From: Fen-999 sp041480065
GTDB lineage: Bacteria > Pseudomonadota > Gammaproteobacteria > Burkholderiales > Rhodocyclaceae
NCBI GenBank assembly: GCA_041480065.1
Contig: JBGOZF010000008.1
Span: 1 to 64,000 of the forward strand
Length of the DNA: 64,000 nt
Direction: 5' to 3'
A program made the translations under genes and the position numbers. Below the pieces are notes generated by a model. That model searched no databases, had not been told where the DNA came from, and saw only the letters and a list, made by a program, of their open reading frames with translations. Position 1 is the first letter of the stretch; every line of letters begins with the position of its first letter. Below, piece by piece: positions 55,485 through 63,356 of the stretch.

Positions 55485-55991
55485 ATGTCGCAACTTTCTC
55501 TTTCTCTCGATTCTTCCCTTCTCGTTCGTGATGTCACGGGCGACTACCGCCCAGCCAATGCCGACGAGGTGTTGCAGGCGGCGCGGCGTCTGCTCGCAGC
55601 ACAGATGCGCGACTGCGACGCCCTGACCTCGCCGCAGGTGGTGCGCGACTTCCTGCGGGTCAAGCTGGGAGCGCTGGAGCACGAGGTATTCGCCGCCATC
55701 CATCTGGATGCACAGAACCGCGTCATCGAATACGTCGAGATGTTCCGCGGCACGGTGAGCCAGACATCGGTGTACCCGCGCGAGGTGGTGAAGGATGCCT
55801 TGGCCAGGAACAGCGCTGCGCTGCTGCTGGTGCACAACCATCCGTCGGGTGTGGCAGAACCCTCGCGCGCCGACGAGATGCTGACGCAGACGCTGAAGTC
55901 GGCACTGGCGCTGGTGGACGTGCGGGTGCTGGATCACCTGATCGTCGCCGGCAGCGCAATCCTGTCTTTTGCCGAACGCGGGCTGTTGTAG
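55485..55991 (+). CDS. radC: RadC-family JAB domain protein
   Basis: 168 residues starting MSQLSLSLDSSLLVRDVTGD. The zinc-peptidase-like JAMM motif is complete: Glu in GALEHEVFAAI, LLLVHNHPSGVAEPSRADEM with both His, Ser and the Asp. The N-terminal HhH region of chromosomal RadC is missing, as in short plasmid and island versions. The name RadC does not prove a repair role. Behind leader repeat A, in front of repeat B copy 2. Confidence 0.9.
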   Translation: MSQLSLSLDSSLLVRDVTGDYRPANADEVLQAARRLLAAQMRDCDALTSPQVVRDFLRVKLGALEHEVFAAIHLDAQNRVIEYVEMFRGTVSQTSVYPREVVKDALARNSAALLLVHNHPSGVAEPSRADEMLTQTLKSALALVDVRVLDHLIVAGSAILSFAERGLL

Positions 55992-56564
55992 TCCGAGGGG
56001 GCTTTGCCCCACTTTTTTGCTGCGTCCTTGGCGTCGAGGAGAAGCTGCGCGCTGCGCTTGCCTCCAGGGGTCGGCTGACGCCCACCCCGCCGCGCAGGCT
56101 TGGCGCCCCGAAAGTCCGCCGAACAGGCGATGCCTGATCGGCCTGCGCACGGCATAGATGTCGCGCTGCGCGCTTTGCTCACCTTCAGCCAGGCGTGCCT
56201 GCGGCACGCAGCAGCGCTCGCCGCGCGGCGTTAGCCCGTCGCGTCTCTGGCCGTAGGCCGGTCATCCGTCTTTCCCTCTCCTTCATCGCTGATCCCGCGA
56301 CCGTAGCCCGCGGTGCCTGTCCGTCAAGGCGCGCATGGCCGTGTCCTCGCCTGCGGCTGCGGGCCGCACCAACCCTGCGCTTCTTCCTTGACAGCCATGC
56401 CCTTGCCGGCCCGGTTTTTTCGCGGGCGATGAACTCAGGAAAGACGGCGGCAACGGCGACCAGCCCAGGTCACTGCGCCGAACCCACCGAAGCCAACACC
56501 GGGCTCCGAATCTTGGAATCCGGTCGACTTTCAAACCACAGCTTGCAACCACAGGAGAAATACC
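55992..56564 (+). other. Long leader before the DUF932 gene (contains repeat B copy 2)
   Basis: About 570 bases with no supported gene. Repeat B copy 2 is at 56044-56142. A clear ribosome binding site (ACAGGAGAAATACC) precedes the DUF932 start. The rest is GC-rich with several short palindromes. Confidence 0.65.
56044..56142 (+). repeat. Element leader repeat B, copy 2
   Basis: Aligns with 55039-55142 (GCTGCGC-CTGCGCTTG, CTCCAGGGG, GAAAGTCCGCCGAACAGGC). Around 80% identical by eye. Confidence 0.8.
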
Positions 56565-57392
56565 ATGCAACTCAGTTCCCGCTTCGCACACGCTTCCCCC
56601 ATCTTGCGCGCCGACCATCCGCTGTCGGATGACCAGATTCGCAGCGTAGCGCCTTCCATCTTCGCGGAGGAAAAGCACCAGAGCCGATCCGACCGCTATA
56701 CGTATATCTCGACCGGAGAGGTATTGGGTGCCCTGCGCAAGGAAGGCTTCCAGCCGTTCATGGTTTGCCAGACGCGCGTGCGCGATACCGGCAAGCGTGA
56801 ACACACCAAGCACATGCTGCGGCTACGCCATACCAAACAAATTGACGGCGCCGAGGCCAACGAAATCATTCTGCTGAACTCGCACGACGGCACCAGCAGC
56901 TATCAGATGCTGGCGGGGATGTTCCGTTTCGTTTGCAGCAATGGGCTGGTCTGCGGCGATACTGTGGCCGACCTGCGCATCCCTCACAAGGGCGACGTGA
57001 TCGGCCACGTGATCGAAGGTGCCTACGATGTACTGGATGGGTTCGAACTGGTACGCGAAGGTCAGGAAGGTATGCGCGCCATCACGCTGAACCACGGCGA
57101 ATCAGAGGTATTTGCCCGCGCCGCGCTGTCGCTGAAATACGATGACTCGGTCAAGCCTGCGCCCATCACAGAAACACAATTGCTACAGCCTCGGCGCCGG
57201 GACGACGACCGGCCCGACCTGTGGAGCACGTTCAACCGCGTGCAGGAAAATCTGGTGCAAGGTGGGTTGTCTGCACGCACGGCCAACGGACGCAGGAACC
57301 GCACCCGCGCTATCCAAGGCATTGACCAGAACGTCAAGATCAACCGTGCGCTGTGGATACTGGCCGACGAGATGAAACGGCTAAAAGGCTGA
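56565..57392 (+). CDS. DUF932 domain protein (phage/plasmid-like)
   Basis: 275 residues starting MQLSSRFAHASPILRADHPL. Conserved DUF932 segments: YTYISTGEVLGALRKEGFQP, LLNSHDGTSSYQMLAGMFRF, VCSNGLVCGD and RTRAIQGIDQNVKINRALW. These proteins are standard cargo of integrative elements and plasmids; function unknown, possibly anti-defence or DNA-related. It is followed six bases later by a strong hairpin. Confidence 0.9.
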   Translation: MQLSSRFAHASPILRADHPLSDDQIRSVAPSIFAEEKHQSRSDRYTYISTGEVLGALRKEGFQPFMVCQTRVRDTGKREHTKHMLRLRHTKQIDGAEANEIILLNSHDGTSSYQMLAGMFRFVCSNGLVCGDTVADLRIPHKGDVIGHVIEGAYDVLDGFELVREGQEGMRAITLNHGESEVFARAALSLKYDDSVKPAPITETQLLQPRRRDDDRPDLWSTFNRVQENLVQGGLSARTANGRRNRTRAIQGIDQNVKINRALWILADEMKRLKG

Positions 57393-57397
57393 CATGC

Positions 57398-57416
57398 GAG
57401 GGGGCGGAGCCCCCTC
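57398..57416 (+). terminator. Hairpin after the DUF932 gene
   Basis: GAGGGGGC, three bases, GCCCCCTC, then ATTTC. A perfect 8-bp GC stem six bases after the stop codon; likely intrinsic terminator with a short T-run. Confidence 0.7.
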
Positions 57417-57453
57417 ATTTCAAGGCAATGCAGCAGCGGGTGGCCATGCAACG

Positions 57454-57495
57454 CCGCCGCGCCGCCCAGACTGACAAAGCTGGGCGGCGCGGCGG
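57454..57495. repeat. 16-bp perfect hairpin near the end of the element
   Basis: CCGCCGCGCCGCCCAG, ten bases, CTGGGCGGCGCGGCGG. It lies in the 270-base stretch between the DUF932 gene and the chromosomal cluster at 57666, near the presumed right edge of the element; no gene is seen in that stretch. Confidence 0.7.
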
Positions 57496-57665
57496 CAGTC
57501 GGGTAGCGACTGCCCAATGGCGGCACGACTTTCGCCATCCCTCTATTTGCTCGTCTGTTCAACGAGTACGCCATGCCTTGGGTTAGGCAATCCGAAGGTC
57601 TCGTACAAATTTGGGGTATCCGTAATCCGTGAGGGCGGCAATGTTGACTGTACAAGTTGTCATGG

Positions 57666-58796
57666 CTACCGATAGCGTCGCAGGTACCAGGCTTCGAAAG
57701 CGGCCTTTGCCCCGTGCATGAGGCCGAGCGGCGGCAAGGCCATGGCCGACTTTTCGGTGCGGCGCACGAGAATGCCTGAGTCCAGGCTATCGACGATGCA
57801 CACAATCTCGGCTGCAAAGGTTCTGTCCGGCGTGCGGCCGCGCAACTCGGCCAGTAGATTGTCGGCAGCGGCCAGCGCTTGCGCGTCGGCCATGTGCGCC
57901 TGCTTGGGCATCCAATCCGGGCCGGGGTAGCTGCCGGCATCGCCGGCGACATAGAGGCACTCGGTGCCGGCGACGCGGCAATGGCCGTCGGCCTGAATGA
58001 AGCCGCCGGGGGAGCGTGGCAGATCGGTGGCGTCGAACCAGGCGTTACCGGTCATGCCCGGCATGAAGACGATGATGTCCGCGGCGAAGTCGCCGCCCTC
58101 GGTCTTCACCTTGTCCGGCTCGAAGCCCAGCAATTTCTTCCCGAGGCGGGTCTCGATGTTGCGGCGCTGGATCTCGGTCATCAGCCGGCGCAAGGCCGGC
58201 TCACCCAGTCGATGTCCGGGATTGGGCATCGGATTGAAGAAGACCAGCGAAACACGATCGCGTCGGCCCTGTTTGCGCAGTTGCGTATCCAGGCCAAGCA
58301 GGAATTCGAAGATCGGGCCGCCGCGCATCGCGGTCGGTTCGTTGGGATTGCCGGCGAAGCCGAGCGCGACCGTTCCCGTCTCCAGCGCCTCGACGCGCTC
58401 CCGGAATTTCTCGGCCGCCGCAATACCCTCGCAGGGTAGGATCGCGTGTTCGATACCCGGCAGTTTCTTCATGAAGCGTCCGCCACAGGCGATGATCAGC
58501 CCGTCGTTCCTGACGGGCCCGACGGTGGTCAGCACGGTACGACCGCCTTCGTCCAAACCTGTGGCTTCGCCGGCCACGAAATCCAGGTGGTTTGCGCGCA
58601 GGAACTTGTCGAGCGGCACGGCCAGATCGCTCGGTCGGCGCTGGCCCGAGGGCAGCCAGATCAGACTGGGCAGGTAGATGAACTCGGGGCGCGGGGCGAC
58701 CAGGGTGATATGCGCCGACGCATCGAGCCGACGTAGCCGGCGCGCGGCGGAGAGCGCCGCGAAACCGGCGCCGATGATGGCTATCCTGTAGCTCAT
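57666..58796 (-). CDS. Sulfide:quinone-reductase-like FAD oxidoreductase
   Basis: 376 residues starting MSYRIAIIGAGFAALSAARR. Two FAD contacts (IAIIGAGFAALSAARRLRRL, CLYVAGDAGSYPGPDWMPKQ), a central LIIACGGRFMKKLPG, and AHMADAQALAAADNLLAELR as in SQR/flavocytochrome-c-type pyridine nucleotide oxidoreductases. Cys residues in LIIACGG, ILPCEG, GHCRVAGTEC and EIVCIVD are candidates for the redox pair, but the exact SQR triad cannot be confirmed. Overlaps the cysteine desulfurase gene (ATGA), fitting a sulfur-handling role. Confidence 0.8.
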   Translation of the reverse strand: MSYRIAIIGAGFAALSAARRLRRLDASAHITLVAPRPEFIYLPSLIWLPSGQRRPSDLAVPLDKFLRANHLDFVAGEATGLDEGGRTVLTTVGPVRNDGLIIACGGRFMKKLPGIEHAILPCEGIAAAEKFRERVEALETGTVALGFAGNPNEPTAMRGGPIFEFLLGLDTQLRKQGRRDRVSLVFFNPMPNPGHRLGEPALRRLMTEIQRRNIETRLGKKLLGFEPDKVKTEGGDFAADIIVFMPGMTGNAWFDATDLPRSPGGFIQADGHCRVAGTECLYVAGDAGSYPGPDWMPKQAHMADAQALAAADNLLAELRGRTPDRTFAAEIVCIVDSLDSGILVRRTEKSAMALPPLGLMHGAKAAFEAWYLRRYR

Positions 58797-59938
58797 GGTC
58801 GATCTCCGGTGATGTGATGCAAAGCGCTGGCGAGGGTACGAACGGCCGCCACGATGTCAGCGTCGCTGGTATATCGGCCCACCGACAGGCGCACGGCACC
58901 CCGCGCGCGCCCCGCGTCGGTTCCCATCGCGGCAAGTACGCCGCTGACGGCATCGGCCTCGGAGTGGCAGGCCGATCCGACCGAAGCCGCAATGCCTTCC
59001 GCGGCTGCCGCGAGCAGGTCTTTGCCGGACACACCGGGGAAGGACACGTGCAGCGTGTTGGGAAGCCGTTCCACAAGGTGGCCATTGAGTTGCAGGCCGG
59101 GAATCGAAGCGACGAGGCCCCGGTGCAGGGCATCGCGCAGTTCGCTGAGCCTGGCCGTGGCCTGCGGTAACGCCAGGCGTGCCAGCCGGGCCGCCTCGCC
59201 GAGGCCGACAATGTGAGGTACGTTTTCGGTGCCAGGCCGCAGACCGCGCTCCTGGTCGGCACCGAACAATATCGGCTTGAGCGGCGTGCCGCGGCGCACG
59301 TAGAGTGCGCCGATTCCCTTCGGTGCGTAGAACTTGTGGCCGGCCAGCGTCAACAGATCGACACCGAGCGCCTCGACGTCGAGCGCCATCTTGCCGGCCG
59401 ACTGGGCGGCGTCGGTATGCAATAGGCTGCCGTTGGTGTGTACCAGCACGGCGATGTCGGCAATCGGCTGGAGCGTGCCGACCTCGTTGTTGGCATGCAT
59501 GACCGACACCAGCGCAGTGTCTGGGCGCAGCGCCGCAGCCACGTCGGCAGGATCGACGCGCCCGGCGGCATCGACCGGAACGACCGTGACGTCCCATCCC
59601 GATTTCCGAAGATGCAGCGCCGGTTGCATTACCGCCGGGTGTTCGATGGCACTGACAATCATGTGGCGCTTCGTCGGCAGGCCGTGTGCGGCACCGAGCA
59701 GCGCGAGATTGTTCGCTTCGGTGGCGCTGCCGGTAAACACGACTTCGTCTTCCTGCGCATTGATTAGCGCCGCGACTTCGCGGCGCGCCGCCACGACCGC
59801 CTCTCGCGCCAACCGGCCGAAGACGTGCGTGGACGACGGATTGCCGAATTCCGCGTGAAGGAAGGGATGCATCGCATCGGCGACTTCAGGTGCCACCGGC
59901 GTGGTGGCGTTGTAGTCGAGATAGATGGGGCGCGTCAT
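58793..59938 (-). CDS. Cysteine desulfurase (NifS/IscS type)
   Basis: 381 residues starting MTRPIYLDYNATTPVAPEVA. PLP-binding His in SAIEHPAVMQ, Asp/His context in MHANNEVGTLQPI, Lys in TLAGHKFYAPKGIGALY, and the persulfide-forming Cys in ASVGSACHSEADAVSGVL. It releases sulfur from cysteine for transfer. The catalytic Cys loop is short, placing it in the NifS-like group II side; the precise acceptor (Fe-S scaffold or tRNA thiolation) is unclear since no scaffold gene is adjacent. Overlaps the flavoprotein gene downstream. Confidence 0.92.
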   Translation of the reverse strand: MTRPIYLDYNATTPVAPEVADAMHPFLHAEFGNPSSTHVFGRLAREAVVAARREVAALINAQEDEVVFTGSATEANNLALLGAAHGLPTKRHMIVSAIEHPAVMQPALHLRKSGWDVTVVPVDAAGRVDPADVAAALRPDTALVSVMHANNEVGTLQPIADIAVLVHTNGSLLHTDAAQSAGKMALDVEALGVDLLTLAGHKFYAPKGIGALYVRRGTPLKPILFGADQERGLRPGTENVPHIVGLGEAARLARLALPQATARLSELRDALHRGLVASIPGLQLNGHLVERLPNTLHVSFPGVSGKDLLAAAAEGIAASVGSACHSEADAVSGVLAAMGTDAGRARGAVRLSVGRYTSDADIVAAVRTLASALHHITGDRP

Positions 59939-59987
59939 GGATGCGTGCTCCGAAAGAAATTCGTTTCCGGCGAACGATTGCGCAGCG

Positions 59988-60392
59988 TTAGCGTTCGCAG
60001 CAGAGTGGGCCCTTCGCCGGCGCCAAAACGCTCGCGGCGATTTCCGCCACCAGCGCCCGGATTTCCTCGCCGCTGAAGTGATCACAGAGGCGGCGCGCAA
60101 ACAAGGGCTGCAAGCGCACGAGGCAGGAGCGACCGTCGGGCAGCGTGACATCGATCCCCATCACGGTTCGATCCTCATCGTCCTCGGACTCGACGAGTTG
60201 TTGCTGCTCGTCCATGAGCCGCTCGTATTGCTCCTCGACAACCTGCGCCAGTTCGTCCGGTAGGGTCTCGGGCAAGATCACCAGAAAGCCATCTATGGCG
60301 TCGGGTCGGCTATCGCCCGGAATGCCATGCTCGGCGACGAAGGTCAGGAATCGGTCACGCAGGCCGGCGTCAAAGAAGATGTATTCGCTCAT
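59988..60392 (-). CDS. Small acidic conserved hypothetical protein
   Basis: 134 residues starting MSEYIFFDAGLRDRFLTFVA. A Glu/Asp-rich stretch (QQQLVESEDDEDRTVMG) in the middle; ends with PLCCER. No signal peptide or membrane helix; family not recognised. It is four bases after the trans-sulfuration gene and 49 bases before the cysteine desulfurase gene, so it belongs to this operon. A sulfur-related accessory role is inferred from position only. Confidence 0.7.
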   Translation of the reverse strand: MSEYIFFDAGLRDRFLTFVAEHGIPGDSRPDAIDGFLVILPETLPDELAQVVEEQYERLMDEQQQLVESEDDEDRTVMGIDVTLPDGRSCLVRLQPLFARRLCDHFSGEEIRALVAEIAASVLAPAKGPLCCER

Positions 60393-60396
60393 AGGC

Positions 60397-61557
60397 TCAG
60401 CTCAGGGCTTGCGTCAGGTCGGCAATCAGGTCCGCCGTATCTTCCAGGCCGACGGAGAGGCGCAGCATCGCATCCGAAATTCCGCGCCGCGCGCGCTCCT
60501 CCGGCGTCAGGCCATGGTGGGTGGTGGTACACGGCTGGGTGACCAGGCTTTCCACGCCACCGAGGCTGGGGGCCAGCGCAAAGAGCTTCAATCGGTCGGC
60601 GACACACGTGGCGTCCTCGCCCGTTCCTTTCACCTCGATGGTGAGCATGCCGCCGAAGCCGCTCATCTGCTTCTTCGCCAGCGCATGGCCCGGGAAGTCC
60701 GGCAGGCCCGGATAGAGCACGCGGCTGATACGTGGATGCCGTTGCATCGCCTCGGCGACGGCCTGGGCCGTGGCATTTTGGCTCCGCACTCGTACGGGCA
60801 GCGTACGAATGCTGCGCGCCAGCTGGGCGGCGACTTCCGGTGCGATCATCGAGCCCAAGTTCTTGCGCCAGTTCCAGACTGGCGCAAGGAGGTCCTTGGC
60901 ACCCATTAGCGCGCCGGCGGTGAGGTCGGAATGGCCGCCCAGATACTTGGTGCAGGAGTGGATGACGAAATCGGCGCCCAACGCGAGAGGGTTCTGATTC
61001 ACGGGTGACGCGAACGTGTTGTCCACGGCCACCATTGCACCATGGGCATGCGCCATCTTGGCGATGGCGTGGATGTCGAAGATTTCCAGCGTCGGGTTGG
61101 TCGGCGTTTCCAGGAAGACTAGGCCAGCGCCTTTCGAGAGCAACTCGTCGAGCCGCGACAGTTCATTGCCAAGCAGGAAATGGCCGGGAACACCCAGCAG
61201 CGGCAATTGCGCTGAGATCAGTTCCAGCGTGCCGCCGTAGGCATCGCCCAAGCAGATGATGCCTTTTCGGCCGTGGGTCATGAACAGCGCCGCCTCCGCC
61301 GCCATGCCGGAGCAGAAGGCCCAGGCAGCCTCGGCGTCTTCGAGTGCGGCGAGTTTCTGCTCGATGCTGGCGATGGTCGGATTGAGGCCGTAGCGCGTGT
61401 AAAGGCTGCCCGGTTTACGGCCATCGACGACATCCAGGAGATCGGCCGTCGAGGCAAATTTGAATGTGGTCGTCGTGTAGATCGGTGTATGTGGCGAGCC
61501 GTGGGCATCGTCGAGTTCACCGGCGTGCACGCAACGTGTGGCAAGTCCTTCCTTCAT
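60397..61557 (-). CDS. Trans-sulfuration PLP enzyme (cystathionine gamma-synthase/lyase family)
   Basis: 386 residues from the ATG at 61557 with GGAGGGA upstream, MKEGLATRCVHAGELDDAHG. PLP enzyme of the Cys/Met metabolism family: SPHTPIYTTTTFKF, YTRYGLNPTIASIEQKLAAL, FCSGMAAEAALFM, VAVDNTFASPVNQNPLALGA, the PLP Lys in HSCTKYLGGHSDLTAG, and SLGGVESLVTQPCTTTHHGL. It could be cystathionine gamma-lyase, gamma-synthase, or a methionine gamma-lyase-like enzyme; the sequence alone does not separate these. Neighbouring cysteine desulfurase and flavoprotein genes favour a sulfur-releasing role. Confidence 0.9.
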   Translation of the reverse strand: MKEGLATRCVHAGELDDAHGSPHTPIYTTTTFKFASTADLLDVVDGRKPGSLYTRYGLNPTIASIEQKLAALEDAEAAWAFCSGMAAEAALFMTHGRKGIICLGDAYGGTLELISAQLPLLGVPGHFLLGNELSRLDELLSKGAGLVFLETPTNPTLEIFDIHAIAKMAHAHGAMVAVDNTFASPVNQNPLALGADFVIHSCTKYLGGHSDLTAGALMGAKDLLAPVWNWRKNLGSMIAPEVAAQLARSIRTLPVRVRSQNATAQAVAEAMQRHPRISRVLYPGLPDFPGHALAKKQMSGFGGMLTIEVKGTGEDATCVADRLKLFALAPSLGGVESLVTQPCTTTHHGLTPEERARRGISDAMLRLSVGLEDTADLIADLTQALS

Positions 61558-61568
61558 GGCATCCCTCC

Positions 61569-62111
61569 TCAGGATTTCAGCAATTGTTTGATTGTGGCGA
61601 CGATCTCGGCATCGTCGAATTCGCGCCCACCCGTCGCGCGAAATACGAGTCGGCCTTGGCGATCCACCAGGAAAGTAGTCGGTAGCCCGCGCACCGACCA
61701 ATTCTGCATGGCCTTCGAGTCGCGATCGAACAGTACCGGGAATTCCGTGAAGCCGGAGAAGGAGAACGCCGTGTCCGGATCTTCGCCGACATTAACGGCC
61801 AGGACTTCGAACTCGGTGGACTTGAACAACTTGCGCACTCGCCCCAGAGAGGGAAATTCCTTGCGGCACGGTGGGCACCACGTGGCCCAGAAATTCACCA
61901 GCACGACGCGGCCCCGGTACTGCGCGAGGTCGACGGGTTTGTCGTCGGCGTCGAGCAAGCGTAGGGGCGGCGCCGACAGCATGCCGGCAATTGCGGCTAT
62001 TCCCTTGCCTTGCGCACCGGCGGTCGCTCCCCAAGCCAAGGCAAGTACGCCGGCCATGAAGCGGCGGCGCTCAGTTGCCGATGCAGGTGAGTCCATCGAG
62101 AACGATTTCAT
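61569..62111 (-). CDS. TlpA-like thioredoxin-fold protein, periplasmic
   Basis: 180 residues from the ATG at 62111 (AAGGAAG upstream). Export signal with twin Arg (ERRRFMAGVLALAWGAT). Thioredoxin/TlpA domain: VNFWATWCPPCRKEFPSL (CPPC active site) and RGLPTTFLVDRQGRLVFRAT with the cis-Pro. It likely reduces or rearranges disulfides of envelope proteins or supports cytochrome biogenesis. It overlaps the upstream 182-residue gene by about 40 bases and is 11 bases before the trans-sulfuration gene. Confidence 0.9.
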   Translation of the reverse strand: MKSFSMDSPASATERRRFMAGVLALAWGATAGAQGKGIAAIAGMLSAPPLRLLDADDKPVDLAQYRGRVVLVNFWATWCPPCRKEFPSLGRVRKLFKSTEFEVLAVNVGEDPDTAFSFSGFTEFPVLFDRDSKAMQNWSVRGLPTTFLVDRQGRLVFRATGGREFDDAEIVATIKQLLKS

Positions 62112-62619
62112 GGCTTCCTTCTTCATCCAGATAGCGAGCGACGAGGCGGAAAGGGCCAGGCAGCGGCGCTTCCAGCGTCGCCATGCCCATGATCCAGTCG
62201 CCCGGTTCGAAAGTGTTCTCCGCCTGGAACTGCGCCCAGCGAAAAGCGATGCGCGCCGCCTGCGGTACGCCGGCTTTCTCCCAGTCCGCGTCCCACGACT
62301 GCGGCAGGCGCAAGGATATCCGCTTGCCGCCGGCCCCGACGGCATTCCAGTCCGCCAGCCGTGTCGTCAGCGTCGTCGCGCCGCCGTTCTGCATGCCGAA
62401 GGAAAAGCCGCAGGCTTGCGCATAGGCCCGGATGGCCGTTTCAGAAAAGCCGCGCGCGGTGTAGAAGGACGTCCTCGACGCGGTGCCGAGCGCATTAGCC
62501 ATCAGTGTCACGGCGCCCTGCGTGGCGCGATGACGCCATTCAATGTCGCCATCTGCGTGAGCAGAAAGACTGAGAGCGGCCGATAGCCCAAGCGCGACGA
62601 GCCAGCGGACATGGCTCAT
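62071..62619 (-). CDS. Exported conserved hypothetical protein
   Basis: 182 residues starting MSHVRWLVALGLSAALSLSA, a signal peptide cut near SAHA-DGD. The mature part is beta-rich with ISLRLPQSWDADWEKAGVPQ and FRWAQFQAENTFEPGDWIMG. Two Cys (QACGFSF and the final LTCIGN) could form a disulfide that the TlpA-like protein encoded next handles. No family is recognised. Start overlaps the amidotransferase stop (ATGA at 62616). Confidence 0.7.
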   Translation of the reverse strand: MSHVRWLVALGLSAALSLSAHADGDIEWRHRATQGAVTLMANALGTASRTSFYTARGFSETAIRAYAQACGFSFGMQNGGATTLTTRLADWNAVGAGGKRISLRLPQSWDADWEKAGVPQAARIAFRWAQFQAENTFEPGDWIMGMATLEAPLPGPFRLVARYLDEEGSHEIVLDGLTCIGN

Positions 62620-63341
62620 GATCCGGTGCCCGGTTGCAACGCCACGTGCGAGGCCAGCAAGGTACCGTCACGATACACGCGCAATTCGCCGGGTGCGAAC
62701 GCCCGCCAGTCGCCGCCGTCGAGCGGCTCGGTGGCCACCAGCACTAGGCCGTCGGGACGTTCCGCGTAGTGCAGGCGATCGTGTCCGTGGGCGATCAGCA
62801 CGCAGCCGTCGGACAGCAGGAAGTTGAATTGGCCCAGCGCGGCGATGGCGGTCGCGCGCGTCGCGAGTTGCGCCAGCCATTGGCCAACATCGGTATTGTC
62901 GTAGGCGTCGACGATGCCCGCCAGCAAATGACAGAACGCGAATTCGGAATCCGTTTCGCCGGCGGGATGGCATCCGTCGTAGGCACAGGGCTGCTCGACG
63001 ATGTCCGGCACCATGCCGTTATGGGCAAACACCCATTCCCGGCCGCAGCAGTCGTGAGCGAAGGGATGGGTGTTGAGCAGGCCGGGAATCGGCGGGTGGC
63101 GGGCCCTGCGGACATGCGCCAGTATGAGCTGGCTGCGGGTGCTCGCCGCCAGTTCAAGAAATCGTGCGCTGTTCCAGGCCGGCTGGGGAGATTTCTCGAT
63201 ATCGGCGCGGCCATTCTTCCAACTGGCGATACCCCAGCCGTCGGGATTGTCGGCGGTGCCGCCGCCGCGGGCGCGAAACGGAATCAGCCAGCCAGAATAG
63301 TCTCCAGCTTTGCTGGCGGATGCGCCGAACAGCTCACACAC
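62616..63341 (-). CDS. Class II glutamine amidotransferase
   Basis: 241 residues starting MCELFGASASKAGDYSGWLI with nucleophile Cys2. Further family motifs: GTADNPDGWGIASWKNGRAD, LILAHVRRA, NTHPFAHD, WVFAHNGMVP, ETDSEFAFCHLL. A YafJ-like stand-alone glutamine amidotransferase, whose nitrogen acceptor is unknown. It overlaps the next gene by four bases and follows the transporter gene by 15. Confidence 0.92.
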   Translation of the reverse strand: MCELFGASASKAGDYSGWLIPFRARGGGTADNPDGWGIASWKNGRADIEKSPQPAWNSARFLELAASTRSQLILAHVRRARHPPIPGLLNTHPFAHDCCGREWVFAHNGMVPDIVEQPCAYDGCHPAGETDSEFAFCHLLAGIVDAYDNTDVGQWLAQLATRATAIAALGQFNFLLSDGCVLIAHGHDRLHYAERPDGLVLVATEPLDGGDWRAFAPGELRVYRDGTLLASHVALQPGTGS

Positions 63342-63356
63342 GGCGCGTCTCCGTGG

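Larger units (their letters stand above)
50036..57600. mobile_element. Degenerate integrative element at tRNA-Leu
   Basis: From the attachment remnant at 50036 through an integrase, defence cargo (AbiE pair, HEPN protein) and three genes of integrative-element type (130-residue protein, RadC, DUF932), ending in hairpins near 57.5 kb. No conjugation or partition genes are present, so it is a remnant or a satellite-like island. The right boundary is approximate: the next gene at 57666 belongs to a different, chromosomal cluster. Confidence 0.7.

Noticed and set aside
54241..56560. Possible CRISPR array or coding genes in the repeated leaders
   Set aside because: Only two copies of each long repeat, with no short regular spacing, and no conserved frame.
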